Origin: Dorea_A sp016295505
GTDB taxonomy: Bacteria; Bacillota; Clostridia; Lachnospirales; Lachnospiraceae
Reading direction: 5' to 3'
DNA: 64,000 nt
Assembly (NCBI RefSeq): GCF_039832105.1
Contig: NZ_JBDOHS010000007.1
Span: forward strand, 109,693 to 173,692
Below the pieces are notes generated by a model that had not been told where the DNA came from, made no database searches, and saw nothing but the letters and a program-made list of their open reading frames with translations. Each line of letters opens with the position of its first letter. Position 1 is the first letter of the stretch. Positions 58,593 through 64,000 of the stretch are shown piece after piece. The position numbers were made by a program, and so were the translations under genes.

Positions 58593-59945
58593 TTAGTCTA
58601 CCAATGCAGCTAATTTCTTATCCAGAGCAACCATGATGACAGCAGAAACTAATGCAATTACTGCAACGATTCCACATGCAACTCTGAATTCCAGATTACC
58701 GCCAAATAACAATCCGTATACGTATCCATAAGATTTTGCAGCGATAAATGTTGCAAATCCCCATACGGACATCATAACTGCCAGGTAACGGCTTGGAGAA
58801 TATTTACTGATAAATGCATGTCCCAGTGGTGAGAAGAACATTTCACCAAGTGTCAGAAGGAATGCAAATCCAAGAAGCCAGATTACGCTGACTTTTCCAT
58901 CTCCACGAACAATATCCATAAGGATATAGAAAAGGTAACCTAAACCGATTGTTGTGATACCAAGAGCCGTTTTACGGAAAATACTCATATCACCCTGTGG
59001 TCTTGCTGCAAGTTTCTTCCATAAGGAAGCAACAACCGGACCCAAGATTACACAGAACATAGAGTTTGCTGCATCAAACCATGTTGCCGGTACTTCGTAT
59101 CCTCCAATAGCCCAGTTTGCATTTTCTGCCCAGTAGTAGTATACCGGAAGATATCCAAGATACCAGAAGATCCAGAAAATAATGGAGAAGATAGATGCAA
59201 CAACAATAGCACCGATTCTCTTCTTTTCCACAGTTGTCATTGGCTGTTTTTCTTCTTTTTCAGAAGCTTTTCTTGCTTTTTCTGCTTCGATTTCTTCAGC
59301 AGTCATTGTCTTTTTGAATGGCAGTGCTGCTGTATCGCCTAAGAATCTCCAGCATACAAATACATACCAGAGTGCACCCAATACCATGATCAATGCTGCA
59401 AGTCTGAAGCATGGAATGAAACCTAATACACCATCTTTTGCAAATACGTCTTTATATAAGATACCAACTGCAAATGTTCCAATAAATGCGCCTACATTTA
59501 CCAGAGAATAACGGACAGAAAATGCAGAGTCCATCTGTGATTTATCTGTAATAACACGTCCGATAATCGGTCCATTTTTGAAAAGAGCAAGCCCTGCGCT
59601 GACAAAGAAGATCATCAGATATACGCCTGTTGTGCTGGTTGCAACGGAACCCATGAAGTAACCGACACCTGCGATCACCATACCAATTGGTGTCGTATAT
59701 TTTGCACCTATATATTTGTCTACGACAACTCCTCCCAAAAGTGGAAGCAGGTAAGAAAATGCTGTCAGGTTTGACTGCATATTTGCTGCTACTGTATCAG
59801 AAAGTCCCAGACCTCCTGTTGCTACAGTTGCTGTTACAAAGATTAAGATCAGTGAACGTCCAAGATAATAGGAAAGACGTTCGAAGATTTCTGTGCAGGC
59901 ACATGCCCAGAATGCTTTTGGATAGCCTTTTTTCTTAGTTTCCAT
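58593..59945 (-). CDS. proton-coupled oligopeptide transporter (POT/PTR2, MFS)
   Basis: The 450-residue protein has 12-14 membrane helices and the POT motif region EIFERLSYYLGRS in helix 1, corresponding to ExxER, and GGVVVDKYIGAKYTTPIGM. A charged loop (about 205-235, Glu/Lys-rich) separates the two halves. It imports di/tripeptides; the flanking aminopeptidase genes would process them. Confidence 0.87.
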   Translation of the reverse strand: METKKKGYPKAFWACACTEIFERLSYYLGRSLILIFVTATVATGGLGLSDTVAANMQSNLTAFSYLLPLLGGVVVDKYIGAKYTTPIGMVIAGVGYFMGSVATSTTGVYLMIFFVSAGLALFKNGPIIGRVITDKSQMDSAFSVRYSLVNVGAFIGTFAVGILYKDVFAKDGVLGFIPCFRLAALIMVLGALWYVFVCWRFLGDTAALPFKKTMTAEEIEAEKARKASEKEEKQPMTTVEKKRIGAIVVASIFSIIFWIFWYLGYLPVYYYWAENANWAIGGYEVPATWFDAANSMFCVILGPVVASLWKKLAARPQGDMSIFRKTALGITTIGLGYLFYILMDIVRGDGKVSVIWLLGFAFLLTLGEMFFSPLGHAFISKYSPSRYLAVMMSVWGFATFIAAKSYGYVYGLLFGGNLEFRVACGIVAVIALVSAVIMVALDKKLAALVD

Positions 59946-59965
59946 TGGTTTTTTTCCTCTCTTCC

Positions 59966-61354
59966 TTATTCCATTTCTTTTAAAAATGCTTTATAGCCTC
60001 TGTATACCTCATAGATATCAGATTTGCTCGTTACTTCGTGTGGCGCATGCATAGATAACACTGCAACACCACTGTCAATTACGTTCATACCGTAATTTGC
60101 CATAATATATGCGATGGTTCCTCCTCCACCGAGATCGACTCTTCCCATCTCAGCTGTCTGGAATCCAACTTCATTATCATCCATTACTTTACGGATCTTT
60201 GCGATGTATTCCGCATTTGCATCACTAGTGTTGTTTTTTCCACGGCTTCCGGTATATTTATTGAAAACCAGACCTCTTCCAAAGAATGCCGTATTCTTCT
60301 TTTCAAATGCATCTGCAAATAATGGATCGTATGCCGCACTTACATCAGATGACAGCATATAAGAATTATGTAATGCCCGTCTTACGGTTAACCCCTCGAT
60401 ACCACCTGAAAGGGCAGCAATCTCTGCCACTGTATCTTCAAAGAATCTGGAATGCATACCTGTCGCACCAACGCTTCCAATCTCTTCTTTGTCGACCAGA
60501 ATACAACAGCTTGTACGTTTCGGATTTTCTGTTTCCAGCATTGCAAATAATGAAGTAAATGCACATACTCTGTCATCCTGTCCGTATCCGATAATCAGAC
60601 TTCTGTCAAGTCCGCAGTCTCTTGCCTTCCCCGCAGGCACTACTTCAAACTCTGCTGAAAGAAAATCTTCTTCTTCCATGTCATAATTATCTTTTAAATA
60701 CTTCAGAATGGACGCCTTTACCAGATCCTTTTCTTCCTCTGTTTCTGTAAGCGGCTTTGTTCCGACAAGAACATCCAGCTTTTCACCCTCGATCACTACG
60801 TTCGCCTTTTTCTCCATCTGCTCCTGAGCAATATGGATTAAAAGATCCGAAATCACTAATACAGGATCCTTTTCGTCTTCCCCGATAACGACGTTTATGC
60901 TTGATCCATCTTTCTTTGCAACCGTTCCATGAAGCGCAAGCGGAATGGTAACCCACTGATATTTCTTAATTCCACCATAATAATGAGTATCAAGAAATGC
61001 CATATCACTGTCTTCATACAATGGATTCTGCTTAATATCCAGTCTTGGAGAATCAACATGCGCCCCAAGAATATTCATTCCATTTTCCAGTGGTTCTGTT
61101 CCTATCTGAAATAAAACAAGTGCTTTGCCCATACACTCAGCGTACACTTTATCTCCTGCCTTCAGCTGAGTTCCCTCTTTTATACATTCATTAAGATTAC
61201 GATAACCAGCATTTTTCGCCATCTCAATTCCAAGGACAACACACTCTCTTTCTGTCTTTCCGGCATTCAGACATTTTTTATATCTTTCGCTTAATTGCTC
61301 AACTTCCAGACATTGTGCATCTGTATACTGCTTCCACATATTTTTTCTTTCCAT
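59966..61354 (-). CDS. M18-family aminopeptidase
   Basis: The 462-residue metallopeptidase has the M18 landmarks AHVDSPRLDIKQNP (His/Asp), the catalytic Glu-Glu in VDKEEIGSVGATGM, SSDVSAAYDP (Asp) and the C-terminal His in SMHAPHEVTSKSD. AAAGGAGG precedes the ATG. It lies 20 bases before the POT transporter and is probably cotranscribed. Confidence 0.95.
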   Translation of the reverse strand: MERKNMWKQYTDAQCLEVEQLSERYKKCLNAGKTERECVVLGIEMAKNAGYRNLNECIKEGTQLKAGDKVYAECMGKALVLFQIGTEPLENGMNILGAHVDSPRLDIKQNPLYEDSDMAFLDTHYYGGIKKYQWVTIPLALHGTVAKKDGSSINVVIGEDEKDPVLVISDLLIHIAQEQMEKKANVVIEGEKLDVLVGTKPLTETEEEKDLVKASILKYLKDNYDMEEEDFLSAEFEVVPAGKARDCGLDRSLIIGYGQDDRVCAFTSLFAMLETENPKRTSCCILVDKEEIGSVGATGMHSRFFEDTVAEIAALSGGIEGLTVRRALHNSYMLSSDVSAAYDPLFADAFEKKNTAFFGRGLVFNKYTGSRGKNNTSDANAEYIAKIRKVMDDNEVGFQTAEMGRVDLGGGGTIAYIMANYGMNVIDSGVAVLSMHAPHEVTSKSDIYEVYRGYKAFLKEME

Positions 61355-61428
61355 TTTTTACACCTCCTTTTGTTGTCAGCAGTCCCTATGTCAGATTTTA
61401 TCTCTGTTTCACAATAATTACAAACAAG

Positions 61429-61454
61429 TTTTTCTAATATCGGAATAAGAAAAA
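61429..61454 (-). promoter_or_regulatory. inverted repeat upstream of the M18 gene, candidate LysR site
   Basis: TTTTTCT (61429-61435) and AGAAAAA (61448-61454) form a dyad with a 12-base gap in the DNA between the M18 gene and the LysR gene, about 75-100 bases before the M18 ATG. Confidence 0.45.
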
Positions 61455-61486
61455 GTTATAGCGTTATATTCTGATAAGACAAAGAA

Positions 61487-61511
61487 AAACCAGCCATTAT
61501 CTGACTGGTTT
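61487..61511 (-). terminator. terminator of the GntR-LysR operon
   Basis: AAACCAG pairs with CTGGTTT; five T follow on the minus strand, 40 bases after the LysR stop. Confidence 0.78.
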
Positions 61512-61550
61512 GTGAATTTTGTATCATAATTATATCTATTAACTTATATC

Positions 61551-62432
61551 TCAAATGACATCCTGAAGCTCCCGATATATTTTCTGTATTCTTTTTTTGT
61601 TCTTTTCTTTACGATAAAATAATTTCAAATTACAGGATTCCTTGTAGTCTGACAATAATCGGATTTCGCCGTCCTCATATGAAAAAAAACGACTATCGGC
61701 GAATGCATACCCATCATTAAATTCTACTTTTAACTTCATGGTATCAATATTATCGTATACTGATATATCTTCCTGGGTCTGCTCTTCTGCAGCTTCCTTC
61801 TCATCCTTGAAAGCATTCTGTATACTGCAGGGATACACTTTTGTCTCATATCTTCTGTACCCTTCCAGATCCTTCAGCATGAGTTCTTCTTTATCTTTCA
61901 GAGCAGTATGACTTCCTACATAGACACCGATCGGACTTTCACAAAGAACTTCCTCTTCCAATTCCATTTTCATATCAGGCACCGGAATCCCATATCCGAT
62001 AAAAATGTCCAGTTTATTCGCCTCCAGCATCCTTCCTCCCTCTCTGGGATCTATCTTACTGAAGCCAAATCTCTCTTCAGAACCTTTATAATTACTTCTG
62101 ATAACATTCTGAAGCTTATCCCAGAAAATGCGATTGATAGAAGAATCCACTCCTATATCAATCGTAGGCTTTTCCTTTAACTGCTGTATCTCCTTTGACA
62201 TCTCCTCGTTCAAACGAAGCATTTCCTTCGCCTTATCATACACGATCTGCCCCAATTCAGTTACTACAATCTCCCCGTTACCTCTGTCAATAAGCTTTCC
62301 GCCTATGCTTTTTTCCAACGAAGATATCTGTTGACTGATTGCAGTTTGTGATACAAAATTTTTCTTTCCTGCTTTTGTAAAACTTTTGCTGTCAATAACA
62401 TCAACAAAATATTTGTATTTCCAAAGAATCAT
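61551..62432 (-). CDS. LysR-family transcriptional regulator
   Basis: The 293-residue protein has a normal LysR helix-turn-helix (about 5-60; FVDVIDSKSFTKAGKKNFVSQTAISQQI) and a divergent effector domain with an acidic segment near 215-225 and a basic end (KEKNKKRIQKIYR). It lies 3 bases after the GntR gene. It probably controls the peptide-use genes downstream. Confidence 0.9.
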   Translation of the reverse strand: MILWKYKYFVDVIDSKSFTKAGKKNFVSQTAISQQISSLEKSIGGKLIDRGNGEIVVTELGQIVYDKAKEMLRLNEEMSKEIQQLKEKPTIDIGVDSSINRIFWDKLQNVIRSNYKGSEERFGFSKIDPREGGRMLEANKLDIFIGYGIPVPDMKMELEEEVLCESPIGVYVGSHTALKDKEELMLKDLEGYRRYETKVYPCSIQNAFKDEKEAAEEQTQEDISVYDNIDTMKLKVEFNDGYAFADSRFFSYEDGEIRLLSDYKESCNLKLFYRKEKNKKRIQKIYRELQDVI

Positions 62433-62435
62433 TGC

Positions 62436-63083
62436 CTAATTTCCTTCCTTTAATATCCTGTTCACAGTCAGGCTATAATGATCAGAAATTGCGTCGCATA
62501 TTATCTGCGTATCTCTTGTCCTGCACGCATCTACCAGTTTTTTATGTATTGGATACTGTCTTTTTTCAATCTGCTTTATGTCCTGATTCCCTGCATAGCA
62601 GCTGAGTATATTTCCATAATTCATGTCTGTCCAGGCTTTTTCAAGACGCGATAATCCGGCTCTTTCAATAATCACCCTGTGAAGCAGACAGTCAAGTGAA
62701 ACAACCGTCTTATAATTCGCATCTTTCAAATTCTTCATCAATTCAAGAATCGTATCCATTCTCTTTATATCTTCATCAGAAAAATTACCGTCATAAGACT
62801 GAACCGCCATAATCTCGTAATTCGAACTAAGCATATAGATCTCTTTTATATCCTCCAGAGTTACTTTACGAACAGAACATCCTGCATTTCTCTTATACTC
62901 GATCATGCCTTCCTGTTCCAGCTGACGAAGAGCCTCCCGGATCGGTCCACGGCTCACTCCAAATTCTTCTGCAAGATCCTGTTCTATAATTCTCATGCCA
63001 GAATTCAATTCCTGATCCAGAATCTTAGTTCTTATCTCTTCTACAATTTTTTCTCTTAATGTACAATGTGATAATTTTCCCAT
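62436..63083 (-). CDS. GntR-family transcriptional regulator (FadR subgroup)
   Basis: The 215-residue protein has the GntR winged helix (about 8-75; ILDQELNSGMRIIEQDLAEEFGVSRGPIREALRQLEQEG) and an all-helical FCD effector domain (about 80-210) with metal-site type residues in LLHRVIIE and the C-terminal ISDHYS. A perfect palindrome stands 22 bases before its ATG. Confidence 0.93.
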   Translation of the reverse strand: MGKLSHCTLREKIVEEIRTKILDQELNSGMRIIEQDLAEEFGVSRGPIREALRQLEQEGMIEYKRNAGCSVRKVTLEDIKEIYMLSSNYEIMAVQSYDGNFSDEDIKRMDTILELMKNLKDANYKTVVSLDCLLHRVIIERAGLSRLEKAWTDMNYGNILSCYAGNQDIKQIEKRQYPIHKKLVDACRTRDTQIICDAISDHYSLTVNRILKEGN

Positions 63084-63104
63084 GAATGTATATCCTTTTT
63101 AAAA

Positions 63105-63126
63105 AGTAGATTGTTAACAATCTACT
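63105..63126 (-). promoter_or_regulatory. 22-bp perfect palindrome, candidate GntR operator
   Basis: AGTAGATTGTT is followed directly by its complement, centred on GTTAAC, immediately upstream of the GntR gene. It probably mediates autoregulation. Confidence 0.7.
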
Positions 63127-63166
63127 GTCAGCATAACATATTTCTACATTTTTTTCAACAAAAAAA

Positions 63167-63192
63167 CGTAAATCCCGAAAAAAGGATTTACG
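63167..63192 (-). terminator. terminator of the rRNA/tRNA operon
   Basis: CGTAAATCC and GGATTTACG form a 9-bp stem, followed on the minus strand by seven T, 13 bases after the last tRNA. Confidence 0.9.
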
Positions 63193-63204
63193 CTCTCTCA
63201 TTCC

Positions 63205-63277
63205 TGAGCGTGCGGGGATTCGAACCCCGGACAACTTGATTAAAAGTCAAGTGCTCTACCGACTGAGCTACACGCCC
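63205..63277 (-). tRNA. tRNA-Lys (anticodon TTT)
   Basis: A 73-base cloverleaf with 7-bp acceptor stem GGGCGTG/CACGCTC, anticodon loop CTTTTAA and T loop GTTCGAATC. CCA is not encoded. Last tRNA of the operon. Confidence 0.97.
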
Positions 63278-63301
63278 TTATTCAATTATTAGCAAATAAA
63301 A

Positions 63302-63374
<73 letters not shown>

Positions 63375-63398
63375 TTAACACATATAAATATGTGCGAG

Positions 63399-63472
<74 letters not shown>

Positions 63473-63499
63473 ATATGAAATTGTAGTCTTTTCAGACTA

Positions 63500-63572
63500 A
63501 GCCGATGATCGGACTCGAACCGATAACCTGCTGATTACAAATCAGCTGCTCTGCCAATTGAGCCACATCGGC
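63500..63572 (-). tRNA. tRNA-Thr (anticodon TGT)
   Basis: A 73-base cloverleaf, acceptor stem GCCGATG/CATCGGC, anticodon loop TTTGTAA. Confidence 0.96.
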
Positions 63573-63589
63573 ACGTGCCTTACGGCTAA

Positions 63590-63671
63590 TGGATGGAGGT
63601 GGATTCGAACCACCGAAGCAATTTGCAGCAGATTTACAGTCTGTCCCCTTTGGCCACTCGGGAATCCATCC
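63590..63671 (-). tRNA. tRNA-Tyr (anticodon GTA)
   Basis: An 82-base class II tRNA with a long variable arm, acceptor stem GGATGGA/TCCATCC and anticodon GTA. Confidence 0.96.
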
Positions 63672-63687
63672 AAATTCTTTTGTTAAA

Positions 63688-63760
63688 TGGGACCAATAGG
63701 GCTCGAACCTATGACCCTCTGCTTGTAAGGCAGATGCTCTCCCAGCTGAGCTATGATCCC
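63688..63760 (-). tRNA. tRNA-Val (anticodon TAC)
   Basis: A 73-base cloverleaf, acceptor stem GGGATCA/TGGTCCC with one G-T pair, anticodon loop CTTACAA. Confidence 0.96.
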
Positions 63761-63764
63761 ATAA

Positions 63765-63838
63765 CGACCCAGAAGAGACTCGAACTCTCGACCTCCGCCG
63801 TGACAGGGCGGCGCTCTAACCAACTGAGCCACTGGGCC
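63765..63838 (-). tRNA. tRNA-Asp (anticodon GTC)
   Basis: A 74-base cloverleaf, acceptor stem GGCCCAG/CTGGGTC, anticodon loop CTGTCAC, discriminator G. It is the first tRNA after the 23S gene, only about 65 bases from it. Confidence 0.97.
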
Positions 63839-63901
63839 TTATAGAAGGTATATACCTTCAAAACTGCATACAAGAAATATCATCCACTTACCTATCACCT
63901 T

Positions 63902-64000
63902 GCTTGGTCATGCCCTCGACCGATTAGTATCAGTCAGCTCCATGTGTTACCACACTTCCACCTCTGACCTATCTACCTCGTCGTCTTCAAGGGGTCTTAC
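63902..64000 (-). rRNA. 23S ribosomal RNA, 3' end only
   Basis: The minus strand reads ACTAATCGGTCGAGGGC followed by ATGACCAAG, the typical 3' terminus of Firmicutes 23S rRNA. The rest lies outside the window. The 3' end is placed to within a few bases. No 5S sequence lies between it and tRNA-Asp. Confidence 0.93.

Overview
The window looks like a chromosomal segment of an anaerobic, spore-forming gut Lachnospiraceae-type bacterium (Clostridia). This rests on the gene content (BofA, CwlD, SpmA/SpmB, MecA, CdaR, reverse rubrerythrin, raffinose-type transport, many ECF sigma factors), AGGAGG-type ribosome binding sites and AT-rich intergenic DNA. I cannot name the species. Most genes, and the rRNA/tRNA unit at the right edge, lie on the minus strand, so this is probably a leading-strand arm with the replication origin beyond the right end (inference).

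Left third (1-20.5 kb): an ECF sigma factor with a membrane beta-propeller partner; an aconitase-superfamily hydratase under a CdaR-type regulator; an orphan MsmK-like sugar-ABC ATPase; then the conserved Firmicutes block rsmI - trmN - ricT - holB - kinase - Orn/Lys/Arg decarboxylase, in which a guanylate-kinase-like gene occupies the usual tmk place and a truncated Rpn nuclease is wedged beside rsmI. mtnN, a TSCPD protein, a secreted protein, and a second sigma/DUF4367 pair split by a lone murG follow, then a HIT protein, an orphan histidine kinase and a rhomboid protease.

20.6-28.8 kb is a complete Gram-positive Tad/Flp pilus operon: tadZ, tadA, tadB, tadC, Flp pilin, DUF5702, two TadE/G-like pseudopilins, prepilin peptidase and a DUF6382 protein, read from one promoter with a hairpin-rich leader. 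29-35.2 kb holds bofA, yaaL, dCMP deaminase, upp, sua5 (probably leaderless), cwlD (Shine-Dalgarno buried in a hairpin) and a GH18 wall hydrolase.

35.2-40 kb holds a probable unidentified structured RNA, mecA, a DUF1858 protein, a cluster of DnaA-box-like sites, an NlpC/P60 hydrolase with a WalR-type box, and PerR with two rubrerythrins. 40-48.3 kb is a raffinose/melibiose operon (MsmEFG-type ABC transporter without its ATPase, GH36 alpha-galactosidase, amylosucrase-like GH13 enzyme) divergent from an AraC regulator; the orphan MsmK at 5.6 kb is the likely ATPase.

48.3-53.8 kb holds spmB and spmA turned divergent around a 68-bp perfect palindrome, a minute 23-codon gene, a frameshifted IS110-family element, a LysR regulator and an AI-2E-family permease. 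Two relatives of the palindrome lie at 37.0 and 52.6 kb. 53.9-63.1 kb has a P-type cation ATPase behind a convincing yybP-ykoY (Mn2+) riboswitch and a peptide-use cluster (Xaa-Pro aminopeptidase, POT transporter, M18 aminopeptidase, LysR and GntR regulators). The right edge carries seven tRNA genes (Asp, Val, Tyr, Thr, fMet, Phe, Lys) following the 3' end of a 23S rRNA with no 5S between them.
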